Shown: positions 18,058 through 26,683 of the stretch, piece by piece | How positions within the stretch are numbered: position 1 is the stretch's first letter | Layout: the number at the start of each line of letters is the position of its first letter | The notes under the pieces: generated by a model | What the model was told of the DNA's origin: nothing | Seen by the model: only the letters and a program-made list of their open reading frames with translations | The model's database searches: none | Assembly (NCBI GenBank): GCA_945862265.1 | Contig: CAMAXP010000047.1 | Coordinates: 1 to 33,928, forward strand | Length of the DNA stretch: 33,928 nt | Direction: 5' to 3' | Source: Bordetella parapertussis | Lineage (GTDB): Bacteria; Pseudomonadota; Gammaproteobacteria; Burkholderiales; SG8-39 | Made by a program: the position numbers and the translations under genes

Positions 18058-19029
18058 TCAGTCGAGCGTGATGTTCGCGCTCTTGATGACCTTGGCGAAC
18101 TTCGCGCGGTCGGCGCGCAGCAGCGTGTTGAGTTCCTCGGCTGAGCCCGGCGACGCGTCGATACCCTGGGGCGCGAACATGTCGCGCAGTTCGGGCAGCG
18201 CGGCGATGCGGCGGATCTCACCCGACAGGCGCTCAATGGCCGCCTGCGGCGTGCCACGGCGCGCGACCACGCTGTAGTAGGTGCCTGCGCTGAACCCGGG
18301 GTAGCCGAGTTCTGCGATGGTGGGCAGGTCGGGCATGGCGATGATGCGCTTTGCGCCTGAAACGGCGAGTGCGCGGAGCTTGCCCGAGCGTACGAACGGC
18401 ATCGAAGTGATCGGCGTGTCGAACATCACCTGGACCTGGCCGTTGATGAGTTCGGGCAGGGCGCTGGCGCTGCCTTTGTAGGGGACGTGGTTCAGCTTGA
18501 GGCCGACCACCGAGAGGAAGCTTTCCGCCGCGACGTGGGTGCTGTTGCCGATGCCGGCCGAGGCGTAGTTGATCTTTCCCGGGTTCGCGCGGGCGAGCGC
18601 CACGAATTCCTGCAGCGTTGTGGCCTTCACGTCCGGGTTGACCACGACGATGAAACCCGAGGTCGCCACCTGGGCCACGCCGGTGAAATCCTTCTCGGCG
18701 TCGTACGGCAGCTTGGTGTAGAGGTTCGGGTTGAGCACCAGGCCGTTGAACGCCTCGAACAGCAGCGTGTAGCCGTCGGCGGGCGCGCTGAGCGTGGCCT
18801 CGTAGGCGACGATGGTGTTGGCGCCGGGGCGGTTGTCCACCACGACCGACTGGCCCAGCGACTCTGCAAGGCGCTGCGCCAGCGCCCGTCCGAGGAGGTC
18901 GGTGGAGCCGCCCGGTGGGAACGGCACGATCAGGCGCATCGCCTTGTTCGGAAAGCCCTGGGCGCTGGCCGTCAAGCTCGTGAAGCCGAGAGCGAGGGCG
19001 GCAAGGATCTGGAGAAAGTTTCGGATCAT
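18058..19029 (-). CDS. Bug-family substrate-binding protein (5)
   Basis: A 323-residue Bug receptor with a Sec leader ending in TASAQ, then FPNKAMRLIVPFPPGGSTD, APADGYTLLFEA, HVPYKGSASALPE and C-terminal VIKSANITLD. The start at 19029 was chosen over an upstream in-frame codon because it begins the signal peptide and has AGGAC about 9 nt upstream. It lies 31 nt downstream of the amidase on the same strand, so the pair is probably one operon: import of an amide or its product, then hydrolysis. Its C-terminus is useful for interpreting the shortened Bug at 21283. Confidence 0.92.
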   Translation of the reverse strand: MIRNFLQILAALALGFTSLTASAQGFPNKAMRLIVPFPPGGSTDLLGRALAQRLAESLGQSVVVDNRPGANTIVAYEATLSAPADGYTLLFEAFNGLVLNPNLYTKLPYDAEKDFTGVAQVATSGFIVVVNPDVKATTLQEFVALARANPGKINYASAGIGNSTHVAAESFLSVVGLKLNHVPYKGSASALPELINGQVQVMFDTPITSMPFVRSGKLRALAVSGAKRIIAMPDLPTIAELGYPGFSAGTYYSVVARRGTPQAAIERLSGEIRRIAALPELRDMFAPQGIDASPGSAEELNTLLRADRAKFAKVIKSANITLD

Positions 19030-19060
19030 TTGTGTAGTCCTGTGGGTAGGTTGCGGGTTT

Positions 19061-20521
19061 TCAGGCAAAGGCAGGGGGGATCTCAAATGCGTGGTACTCG
19101 CGTTCGAGCAAACGGGCAAAGCGGATGCAGGTGCGGTCGCCGCCGGGCGGGCCGATGATCTGCAGCCCGATCGGGAGGCCCGCTGGTGAGCGCCCGAGAG
19201 GCGCGACCGTGGACGGCAGACCGAAGAGGCCGGAGTACCCGGCCCAGAAAAGGTGCTCGTTCACCGAGCGGCGCTTTCCGTCTACAAGCACCTCGCGCTG
19301 CCAGCGTTCGCCAGCGTGGTCGTGCGGGAACGCGGTAGTCGGCGCGGCGGGGCAGAGCAGCAGGTCGAAATCCTTGAAGAACTCGAGCCAGGCGCCGTGG
19401 AGCACGTGGCGGCGATTGTTGGCGACCACCCAGTCCCGGTGGCGCAGGGTGTTGCCACGCAACTGCTCGGCGTAATAGCTGTGGTCGGCGACCCGCAATC
19501 GGTCGGCGGCGGCAAGCGTCGCGGCAAAGGCCTTGCTGTCCTGGCTCTGCAGCGCCGAAGTGGACGCACGGAGCAGGTGGATATAGAGCGTGTTGACCTC
19601 TTCCGGTTGCAGCTTCGGCCTCGCCGTGCGGCTGACTTTCGCCTTTTCGCGGAGCAGAAAACGCGCCAACGCATCGATACTGGTTCGGATCGCGCCATCC
19701 ACGGGAGCAACGGGCAGGGTGCCGACGACTGCTACGCGAAACTCGGCGAGGCGCGTGCGCCGCTCCGGTGGCAGGTGCAATTGCCAGCCCCCGGCCGTGG
19801 CGGCCTCGGGGCCGGCCAGCACACTGAGCGCGAGGTCGAGGTCGGCGGCGCTGCGGGCCAGCGGCCCGGCGACGTTGAGGTCGAGCGGCGCATCGCTGCC
19901 CGGCAGCGCATGGCCTGCGGTGGGCACGATGCCGTAGCTCGGCCGGTGCCCGTAGACGCCGCAGGCGTGCGCCGGATTGCGGATCGACCCGCCGATGTCG
20001 CTGCCCAGTTCCAGCGAGGTCAGGCCGGCCGCAAGCGCAGCGGCCGCCCCGCCAGAGGAGCCTCCGGGGGAGTGGTCACGCGACCAGGGGTTGCACGTCA
20101 TCCCGTAGACGGGGTTGTAAGTCTGCCAGTCGGCGAGCATGACCGGGGTGTTGGTCTTGCCGAAAATCACGGCCCCCGCGTCGGCGAGACGCCGGACTGC
20201 GGTGGCGTCGTCCCCGGCGATGTTTCGTTTCAGTGCAGGCAGGCCCCAGGTCGTGGCAAAGCCGCGCAGGTCGAAGGACTCCTTCACCGTCATGGGCAGG
20301 CCGTGCAGGGGGCCGAGGGGCTTCCCGCGGCGGCGCGCGGCATCGGCCGCGCGTGCCTGGCGGCGCGCCGCTTCGACGTCCATTGCGATGATCGCGTTCA
20401 GCGTGGGATTGTGGCGGGCGATTCGCGCCAGGTAATGGTCGAGCAGCTCGAGGCTGCCGAGGCTGCCGCTGCGCAGGGCGCGCACCAACGAGCTGGCGGA
20501 GCGGAAGGCAGGTTCAGTCAT
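19061..20521 (-). CDS. Amidase-signature (AS) family amidase
   Basis: A 486-residue AS-family hydrolase with the complete Ser-cisSer-Lys triad: Lys 80 in MTVKESF, Ser 155 in SPGGSSGGAAA and nucleophile Ser 179 in DIGGSIRNPA. PLHGLPMTVKE and GKTNTPVMLADWQ are standard family segments. It cleaves a carboxamide, or less often an ester; the substrate is unknown. It is followed by Bug receptor 5. A GTATC/GATAC dyad lies just upstream, which may be an operator for the GntR regulator encoded upstream on the same strand. An amidase together with the M20D hydrolase at 23912 suggests that amide bonds occur in the pathway's substrates. Confidence 0.92.
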   Translation of the reverse strand: MTEPAFRSASSLVRALRSGSLGSLELLDHYLARIARHNPTLNAIIAMDVEAARRQARAADAARRRGKPLGPLHGLPMTVKESFDLRGFATTWGLPALKRNIAGDDATAVRRLADAGAVIFGKTNTPVMLADWQTYNPVYGMTCNPWSRDHSPGGSSGGAAAALAAGLTSLELGSDIGGSIRNPAHACGVYGHRPSYGIVPTAGHALPGSDAPLDLNVAGPLARSAADLDLALSVLAGPEAATAGGWQLHLPPERRTRLAEFRVAVVGTLPVAPVDGAIRTSIDALARFLLREKAKVSRTARPKLQPEEVNTLYIHLLRASTSALQSQDSKAFAATLAAADRLRVADHSYYAEQLRGNTLRHRDWVVANNRRHVLHGAWLEFFKDFDLLLCPAAPTTAFPHDHAGERWQREVLVDGKRRSVNEHLFWAGYSGLFGLPSTVAPLGRSPAGLPIGLQIIGPPGGDRTCIRFARLLEREYHAFEIPPAFA

Positions 20522-20529
20522 CGGTACGC

Positions 20530-20556
20530 CTTATAGGTATCAGTACCGATACAGGA
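20530..20556 (-). promoter_or_regulatory. Near-palindromic operator candidate upstream of the amidase
   Basis: GTATC at 20537-20541 and GATAC at 20548-20552 flank AGTACC. The full 16 bp is palindromic apart from one pair. Read on the minus strand it is immediately followed by TATAAG, a plausible -10 element about 10 nt before the ATG. The core GTACTGATAC recurs upstream of the DinB gene (33742-33751). Confidence 0.45.
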
Positions 20557-20602
20557 ACTGCCTTTCCGGCGGCTCCCAGAGCGGACTTTTAGATTCGAAT
20601 GT

Positions 20603-21274
20603 TCAGGATTCATGATTTCTCGGCGCGGCGGCGAACGCTGCCTCCGCAGCCTGGTGCACATGCCGCGTGGCGAGCAGCGCGGCCAGTTCCTCGTCGCCGT
20701 CGATGACCGCAGCGAGGATGCGCGAGTGTTCCTCCCAGTCCTCGCGGGAGCGCCGGTTGGTGTTGGCGGCGAACACGAGGCTGGTGCGCTCGCGCAGCGT
20801 GCGCATGATGTCCCACAGTATGCTGTTGCGCCCCGCCTGCGCGAGCTTGTCGTGGAAGGCGGCGTTGAGGCGCACGAGGTCGTCGACGTTGCCCGACTGC
20901 GCGGCGGCATTGCCCTCGGTGAGGACCTGGTGCAGTTCGGTGACGATGGCAGGCTCGTGGTGGCGCGCGGCGAGGCGGGCGTTCAGGCCTTCGAGTGTGG
21001 CGCGTACCTCGACGAGGTCGTGGGCGATGGCGGGCGAAAGCTGCGCCACCGACGCACCGCGCCGCGGCGGCAGGTCGACAAGCCCCTCCGCCGCGAGCGT
21101 TCGCAACGCCTCGCGGATGGGTACGCGCGAGACGCCGAGTTCCGCCGAAAGTCTGTCCTCGACCAGACGCTCGCCGGGCTTGTGTTGGCCGGTGAGGATC
21201 AGGCGGCGCAGCTGCTCGGCAACGGTCTTGCCGAGCGAGCCGCGGCGGCGGGCGGGGACGGGGGCTTCGTTCAT
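20603..21274 (-). CDS. GntR-family regulator, FadR/FCD subfamily (1)
   Basis: A 223-residue regulator. The N-terminal winged helix has LILTGQHKPGERLVEDRLSA and LGVSRVPIREALRTLAAEG (about residues 25-64). The C-terminal all-helical FCD ligand domain includes the His-containing helices LNAAFHDKLAQ, EEHSRILAAV and ATRHVHQAAE, which supply metal-binding histidines in this family. It starts 8 nt after the stop of the shortened Bug gene, and its ribosome-binding site lies inside that gene's 3' end, so translation may be coupled. As the last gene of the HDO operon and the gene before the amidase, it probably controls one or both. The effector is likely a pathway carboxylate. Confidence 0.92.
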   Translation of the reverse strand: MNEAPVPARRRGSLGKTVAEQLRRLILTGQHKPGERLVEDRLSAELGVSRVPIREALRTLAAEGLVDLPPRRGASVAQLSPAIAHDLVEVRATLEGLNARLAARHHEPAIVTELHQVLTEGNAAAQSGNVDDLVRLNAAFHDKLAQAGRNSILWDIMRTLRERTSLVFAANTNRRSREDWEEHSRILAAVIDGDEELAALLATRHVHQAAEAAFAAAPRNHES

Positions 21275-21282
21275 CCGGCCAC

Positions 21283-21411
21283 TTACTCGGTCGTGATGCC
21301 GGCGGTGCTGAGGATCACGCGAATGGGCTTGTTCGGGTACGACTGGGCAGTGGCGAGGTTAGGCAGGGTGAGCAGGCCTGCCGCCAGCGCCGTGAGGACG
21401 CGAAATTTCAT
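21283..21411 (-). pseudogene. Internally deleted Bug receptor: 42-codon remnant joining signal peptide to C-terminus
   Basis: This 42-residue frame begins as a normal Bug receptor (signal peptide MKFRVLTALAAGLLTLPNLA, then QSYPNKPIRVI). It then passes directly into LSTAGITTE and a stop. That tail resembles the extreme C-terminus of Bug receptors, for example VKASGIQPE at 17067-18029 and VIKSANITLD at 18058-19029. The simplest reading is an in-frame deletion of roughly 280 codons between similar RVI / KVI sequences. A good SD (AGGAAATC) and the ATG remain, and the GntR gene follows by 8 nt. It cannot bind a solute; it may survive as a translated leader for GntR, or simply as a scar. Confidence 0.75.
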
Positions 21412-21434
21412 CGAGATTTCCTCTTGATTGTTTT

Positions 21435-21914
21435 TTACTTCTTGATGTCGGCCTGGACGAGCACCGTATGCTTTTGCGGGGCGAGGAGGTCGTGCAGCGC
21501 CTGTAGTGCCGCCAGACCGCAGGCGATGTCCTGCTCGCCGTTGCCGCCCGAGAGGCCCACGCCGCCGACCACTTCGCCGTTGACGACGATGGGGAAGCCG
21601 CCGACGAAGATCGCGAACTTGCCGTCGAAGCTCCACTGGATGCCGAAGGCCTCGTTGCCGGGCAGGGCGGGGCCGTTGGGCGGCGTGTTGAACAGGTGGG
21701 TCGAGCGCTTGTGCCCGGCCGCGGTGAACGCCTTGTTCCAAGCGATCTGCGGTCCGGTGATGCGCGCGCCGTCCATGCGCTCCAGCGCGATCGGGTAGCC
21801 GCCGTCGTCGCAGACGCAGACGGTTTCGGGCACGCCGATCGCCGCGGCCTTGGCGAGGGCCGCGGTGCACATGGCTTTCGCCTCGGACAGTTCCAGCTTG
21901 AATGCGGTCTTCAA
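21435..21914 (-). CDS. GlcG/HbpS family protein (heme-binding-like)
   Basis: A 159-residue protein of the GlcG/HbpS (DUF336) family. It has the ordered segments VCVCDDGGYPIALERMDGA, the TGPQIAWNKAFTA helix, and IVVNGEVVGGVGLSGGNGEQD followed by a C-terminal helix. HbpS from Streptomyces binds heme and senses redox stress; GlcG sits in the glycolate operon with unknown function; many relatives accompany oxygenase genes. There is no signal peptide, so it is probably cytoplasmic. The start is TTG at 21914, 4 nt after the HDO stop; it gives the expected N-terminus (KTAFKLELSEAKAM), but the SD is weak. Coupling to the di-iron oxidase upstream suggests a supporting role, unproven. Confidence 0.85.
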   Translation of the reverse strand: MKTAFKLELSEAKAMCTAALAKAAAIGVPETVCVCDDGGYPIALERMDGARITGPQIAWNKAFTAAGHKRSTHLFNTPPNGPALPGNEAFGIQWSFDGKFAIFVGGFPIVVNGEVVGGVGLSGGNGEQDIACGLAALQALHDLLAPQKHTVLVQADIKK

Positions 21915-21918
21915 GGGA

Positions 21919-22689
21919 TCAGGCCTGCGCCAGTTCGGCTTCGCGTGCCGGTTCGGTCGACTCGGACATGTCGAGTTCGGTGATCGGGATGTCCTTGGCG
22001 ACGTAGTCGTTGTAGAGCGCCGTGGTGTAGAGCAGGCGCATCTGGGCGCCGACCTCGCAGATCTTGAGGCAGCGCTGCTGCATCTCGACCGTGTTCGCGT
22101 GCTCCAGAACGATCTGGTAGCCGCGCTCGCCGTGGATCTCGTCCGAGACGATGTGCAGGTCGAAGAACTCGATCTGCTCGTCGGTGAACTTGTATTTCTC
22201 GCGCAGCGTGGGCACCTGGCGGCGGTAGATGGAGGGCACTTGGGACTCCAGGCCGACGACGAGGCCGGCTACCGCCACGATGGGGTCTTCGCGCATCGCA
22301 ACTGCGTAGCACCAGCTTTGCAGGCCACGGGTGGTGGCGGACATGTTGTCCGGGTCGATCACGCGGGCGCGGGTCGTGCCGCAGACTTCGGCAAAGCGGA
22401 TCAGGAGGTCGGTATGGCGGTCGCCGCCGATTTCTTCCTCATACATGTTGGCCAGCAGGAAATCCTTGGCCTCGATGTATTGGGCCGGCATGCGCGAGTA
22501 GATGGCGGCGAGGTAGTCGGCGAACGGGCCGACATAGTGATAATGGTTCTCAGCCCAGCGGCACATGTGCTTGCGGGAGAGTTTGCCGCTGGCCCAGGCG
22601 ACGCTGAACGGGGCTTTGTTGGCGCTCTTGCCCTTGATGGCGGTTTCGAGAGCGGAGCGGAATTCCTCCGGGTTCATGAGCTTCGACAT
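21919..22689 (-). CDS. Heme-oxygenase-like di-iron oxidase (HDO; PqqC/CADD/TenA fold)
   Basis: A 256-residue all-helical protein with a full HDO ligand set: Glu 85 and His 92 (EEEIGGDRH), Glu 148 (VGLESQ), and His 179, Asp 183, His 186 (HIVSDEIH). The spacings agree with Chlamydia CADD (E81, H88, E142, H174, D178, H181) to within one residue. CADD's Tyr 141 is Leu 147 here, arguing against self-sacrificing pABA synthesis. HDOs such as UndA, SznF and BesC oxidise fatty acids, guanidines or amino acids with O2; the substrate here is unknown. The start at 22689 has GGAG 7 nt upstream. It is divergent from a ferredoxin gene, a plausible reductant source. It heads the HDO-GlcG-mini-Bug-GntR operon. 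Confidence 0.85.
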   Translation of the reverse strand: MSKLMNPEEFRSALETAIKGKSANKAPFSVAWASGKLSRKHMCRWAENHYHYVGPFADYLAAIYSRMPAQYIEAKDFLLANMYEEEIGGDRHTDLLIRFAEVCGTTRARVIDPDNMSATTRGLQSWCYAVAMREDPIVAVAGLVVGLESQVPSIYRRQVPTLREKYKFTDEQIEFFDLHIVSDEIHGERGYQIVLEHANTVEMQQRCLKICEVGAQMRLLYTTALYNDYVAKDIPITELDMSESTEPAREAELAQA

Positions 22690-22948
22690 GGCGTCTCCTG
22701 GTCGGTAGGTGAGGGGTAGGGGGATAATAAGTGGCGTAAATTGTATACTAAGTTGAATGAATATCAATACCCATCGAATAAGATGGCTGGCTTTTTAGTG
22801 GCTTATTTAAAAATATAAAACTATATAAAGCATATATTTAAGTAATATATATCAAGTGATTTATGGAATACCGGCAGTCTGCGAATGAGTTTGATTTCGC
22901 AGAAAAGCCGTATACTATTGCCTTGAGTCCAGCCTGAAGTCCCGCCCG
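22690..22948. promoter_or_regulatory. AT-rich divergent control region between the HDO and ferredoxin operons
   Basis: This 259-nt gap is far more AT-rich than its surroundings, especially 22795-22865. On the minus strand, TTGATA (22767-22762), a 16-nt spacer and TACAAT (22745-22740) form a good sigma-70 promoter for the HDO gene. On the plus strand, TATACT at 22911-22916 is a likely -10 element for the ferredoxin gene. GTATAC occurs at both: 22743-22748 and 22910-22915. It fits the GT-N-AC half-site pattern of FadR-type GntR operators. ATATATCA at 22847-22854 and a weak AATAAG/CTTATT dyad (22777-22782 / 22802-22807) are also present. Confidence 0.6.
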
Positions 22949-23281
22949 ATGCCCAAGATCATCCTGCACAAGAACGGCCAAGTTCACGAAGGCGAGGTCA
23001 AGGAGAACACCAACCTCGTCGTCCGCGCCGGGATCAAGCAGTTTCCCTACCCGAACCTGGCCTACGGGTGTGCCATGGGCAAGTGCGGCAAGTGCACCAG
23101 CCGGGTGATTGCGGGCGGTGAGCACCTGCCGGAGCCGAACTGGAAGGAAAAGCGGCTGCTGGAAGGCAAGCTGGAAGACGGGCTGCGGCTGGTCTGCCAG
23201 CTGTTCATCAACCATGACCTCGAGCTCTCCCAGGACGGGATCCCGGCCATCCTGCCGCCCCGGCCGGCGCCGGCCGCCTGA
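22949..23281 (+). CDS. [2Fe-2S] ferredoxin (1), plant/adrenodoxin-like fold
   Basis: A 110-residue beta-grasp ferredoxin. The cluster ligands are Cys 41, 46 and 49 (YGCAMGKCGKCTSRV, a C-x4-C-x2-C loop) and Cys 83 (RLVCQLF). It lacks a reductase domain, so it must receive electrons from a separate reductase, none of which is in the window. It is the first gene of the plus-strand operon divergent from the HDO gene, which makes it a natural electron donor for that di-iron enzyme (inference). The C-terminal tail is proline-rich (ILPPRPAPAA). The SD is weak (TGAAG), and the -10 at 22911 leaves a leader of about 25 nt. Confidence 0.9.
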   Translation: MPKIILHKNGQVHEGEVKENTNLVVRAGIKQFPYPNLAYGCAMGKCGKCTSRVIAGGEHLPEPNWKEKRLLEGKLEDGLRLVCQLFINHDLELSQDGIPAILPPRPAPAA

Positions 23282-23282
23282 G

Positions 23283-23576
23283 ATGTTCCTGATCCTGACC
23301 TCCAAGCCCGGCCAGTTCCGGACCGAACTCACGGCCGGCCTGCGCGAAGTCGAGGCCTGGGAATACCACGCCCACGGCCGGACCCGGGCCCGGTTCGTCA
23401 TCGCCGAGCTGGAAGGCACGACGAAGGTCCGCATCGTGGACGAGGGCGCCTACCCGGTGGTGAACCAGGTGCCGTCCAAGTTCTTCCCGAAATTCGACAC
23501 TATTGAGGCCGCGCGTGCCGAGCTGAACCAGCTTTCGGGTGCTTCCAGCAGCGGCACAACCCTCGTCAAGCTCTAG
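23283..23576 (+). CDS. Unknown 97-aa protein encoded between two ferredoxin genes
   Basis: I do not recognise this family. It is a small, basic protein without cysteines or a signal peptide. Alternating hydrophobic stretches (FLILTSK, ARFVIAELE, KVRIVDEG) suggest a mostly beta structure. A short helix (TIEAARAELNQL) follows, then a Ser/Gly/Thr tail. It starts one base after the first ferredoxin stop and its own stop abuts the second ferredoxin start (TAGATG). Its position implies a job in the same electron-transfer or oxygenase complex, for example as an effector or coupling subunit like those of multicomponent oxygenases. That is inference from position only. Confidence 0.75.
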   Translation: MFLILTSKPGQFRTELTAGLREVEAWEYHAHGRTRARFVIAELEGTTKVRIVDEGAYPVVNQVPSKFFPKFDTIEAARAELNQLSGASSSGTTLVKL

Positions 23577-23911
23577 ATGATCACCGTCACCTTCGTCACC
23601 AACGACCACAAGTCCGTCACCGCGCCGGACAACAGCAACCTGCTGCGCGTGTCCCTGCGCGAGAAGGGCGGCATCCCGTTCAAGTGCGGCGGGGGCCTGT
23701 GCGGCACCTGCAAGTGCAGGATCGAGGCCGGGCTGGAGAACCTCGACGCGATCAAGGACAAGGAAAAGCGACACCTCACCGAAGCGGATTTCGCCGCGGG
23801 CCACCGCATGGCCTGCCAGACCTTCATCCTTCAGGGCGAGGTCAGTGTTTCGTGGGTACCGAAGCCCAAGCCCGGTACCATAGCAACCCCACCCACCTCC
23901 GGAGACGCCGC

Positions 23912-23915
<4 letters not shown>
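23577..23915 (+). CDS. [2Fe-2S] ferredoxin (2)
   Basis: A 112-residue beta-grasp ferredoxin with cluster ligands Cys 37, 42 and 45 (FKCGGGLCGTCKC) and Cys 80 (RMACQTF); Cys 47 is an extra cysteine. It differs clearly from ferredoxin 1: the CGGGLCGTC loop is nearer the loops found in oxygenase-reductase and xylene-monooxygenase-type ferredoxin domains. The start directly follows the 97-aa gene's stop and its stop overlaps the amidohydrolase start (ATGA). Two non-identical ferredoxins in one operon suggest either two client enzymes (for example the soluble HDO and the membrane di-iron protein at 25868) or a relay. Confidence 0.9.
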
Positions 23916-25078
<1,163 letters not shown>

Positions 25079-25080
25079 CG

Positions 25081-25767
25081 ATGGCGAGGAAGGCGGTCAC
25101 GAGGAGGCCGCCCGGCATCGCTGCCCAAGCGAGCCTGACCGACCGCGCCTATGGAGCCCTGGAAGAACTGATCGTTACGCTCAAGCTGCCGCCAGGCAGT
25201 GCCGTGTCGGAGGCCGAGTTGTCCGAACGCCTCGGCATCGGGCGCACCCCGATCCGGGAGGCCCTGCAGCGGCTGGCGCGGGAGCGGCTGGTCACCATCC
25301 TGCCGCGGCGCGGCATCATCGTTTCGGAAATCAATATCCGCAGCCAGCTGCGCCTGCTGGAGGTGCGCCGCGAGGTGGAGCGGCTGGTGGCGAGGAGCGC
25401 GGCCCGGCGCGCGACGCCGGAGGAGCGCGAGCGCTTCGGGCAGATGGCCCGCGAGTTCGAAAAGAGCGCCAGGAGCAACGACGAAGTGGCCTTCATGCGC
25501 ATCGACCGCGAATTCAACGACCTGACGGTAGTCGCCGCGCGCAACGAGTTCGCCGCGGGCGCCATGGACCTGGTGCACTCGCTGTCGCGCCGCTTCTGGT
25601 ACATCCACTACAAGCAGGCGGCCGACATGCCGCGTGCCGCCAAGCTGCATGCCGACGTGGCGCGGGGCATCGCGGCGCAGGACGAGGAGGCCGCGGGCGC
25701 CGCCTCGGACCGCCTGATCGCGTACATCGAGCAGTTCACCCGCGACACGGTCAGCGCGGACTATTGA
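25081..25767 (+). CDS. GntR-family regulator, FadR/FCD subfamily (2)
   Basis: A 228-residue regulator. The winged helix has LKLPPGSAVSEAELSERLGIG and RTPIREALQRLARERL (about residues 34-70), followed by an FCD domain. The usual last metal-binding histidine of FCD proteins is not evident (SDRLIAYIEQF), although AKLHADVARG keeps an upstream one, so metal binding may be altered or absent. It starts 2 nt after the amidohydrolase stop and is the last gene of the ferredoxin operon. A perfect palindrome 51 nt downstream of its stop lies in the promoter region of the hydroxylase-TRAP operon, a likely target. Confidence 0.92.
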   Translation: MARKAVTRRPPGIAAQASLTDRAYGALEELIVTLKLPPGSAVSEAELSERLGIGRTPIREALQRLARERLVTILPRRGIIVSEINIRSQLRLLEVRREVERLVARSAARRATPEERERFGQMAREFEKSARSNDEVAFMRIDREFNDLTVVAARNEFAAGAMDLVHSLSRRFWYIHYKQAADMPRAAKLHADVARGIAAQDEEAAGAASDRLIAYIEQFTRDTVSADY

Positions 25768-25775
25768 GCGGGCGC

Positions 25776-25829
25776 TTGATATGCGCGGCCCGGACGTAGC
25801 ATAATAAAGATATACGCCTGATATATCAG
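25776..25829 (+). promoter_or_regulatory. Promoter and palindromic operator of the hydroxylase-TRAP operon
   Basis: TTGATA at 25776-25781, an 18-nt spacer and CATAAT at 25800-25805 form a credible sigma-70 promoter. A perfect 12-bp palindrome, CTGATATATCAG, lies at 25818-25829, a few bases past the expected transcription start, where a bound repressor would block RNA polymerase. A ten-of-twelve match is found at 32328-32339, upstream of the TfdA-like gene and its divergent PhyH neighbour. Confidence 0.6.
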
Positions 25830-25867
25830 AAGGCGAATGCAGGCAGACACGTGCGAGGAGACGCCCC

Positions 25868-26638
25868 ATGATGTCCGAACGCCAGAAGCAGTACCGCGCG
25901 GAGTACCAGGCCCAGATCCACCCGTACTACAGCGGCCTCGTTCACGTTGGGGTTATGTACGCGGTCGGCCTTTCGGTGATCGCCTTCTGCCTCTGGCGCA
26001 TGCAGGGCGCGGCCTGGGAGTGGCTGCTGGTGGTGCCCGTGTTCGTGGTGTCCAACCTGTTCGAGTGGTGGATCCACAAGTACGTGATGCACCGCCTGGT
26101 GGACGTCTGGGCGCTGCGCGCGATCTACGATCGCCACACCCGCCAGCACCACCAGTACTTCACCGACGGGGAGATGACCGTGGATTCGACGCGCGAATTC
26201 CGCATCATTTTCTTCCCGTGGCGGGCGCTGTTCACGTTCATCGGCATGGGCGTGCCCGCGGCGCTGGCCTTGGCCTGGCTGGTCAACGCGAACGCGGGCT
26301 ACGTCCTGATGGTGACGATGGTCGGCCAGTACCTGATCTACGAGACCTTCCATTTCTGCTGCCACGTCCGCGAGAGCTGGTTCGTGCGCACCATGCCGCT
26401 GGTCAACACGATCCGGCGCCACCACACGGCCCACCACAACCAGGGCCTGATGATGGGCTACAACATGAACCTGACTTTTCCCGTCGCCGACTGGCTGATG
26501 GGTACCAGCGACCTGAAGCGCGGGCTGCTGGGGCACATCTTCAACGGCTATAACGAGAAGTACATCAAGCCGGAGCTGAAGGAGTCAATCGGGAAGCACA
26601 CGCTGAAAGGGCAACCGCCCGGCCCGCTGGTCGCCTGA
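25868..26638 (+). CDS. Fatty acid hydroxylase / sterol desaturase family membrane di-iron protein
   Basis: A 256-residue integral membrane protein with the histidine boxes of the FA-hydroxylase superfamily: H70-x4-H75 (WIHKYVMHR), H90-x3-HH 94-95 (DRHTRQHHQYF), His 162 and 166 (TFHFCCHV) and HH-x2-HH at 185-190 (RRHHTAHHN). Hydrophobic segments at about 24-42, 50-68, 118-138 and 143-160 alternate with the boxes as expected. The family hydroxylates or desaturates lipophilic substrates with O2 and an external electron donor; the ferredoxins encoded 2-3 kb upstream could serve. Its own promoter and a palindromic operator precede it, and the TRAP genes follow 45 nt later. A good SD (GAGGAG) lies upstream of ATG 25868. 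Confidence 0.88.
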   Translation: MMSERQKQYRAEYQAQIHPYYSGLVHVGVMYAVGLSVIAFCLWRMQGAAWEWLLVVPVFVVSNLFEWWIHKYVMHRLVDVWALRAIYDRHTRQHHQYFTDGEMTVDSTREFRIIFFPWRALFTFIGMGVPAALALAWLVNANAGYVLMVTMVGQYLIYETFHFCCHVRESWFVRTMPLVNTIRRHHTAHHNQGLMMGYNMNLTFPVADWLMGTSDLKRGLLGHIFNGYNEKYIKPELKESIGKHTLKGQPPGPLVA

Positions 26639-26683
26639 CACCGAAGGGAACCAACCCGCTGTAAACCACTGAGGAGGGGAGAG

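Noticed and set aside
22777..22807. AATAAG/CTTATT dyad in the HDO/ferredoxin gap as a terminator or riboswitch
   Set aside because: Six A/T-rich pairs with a 19-nt loop inside an AT-rich region are expected by chance.
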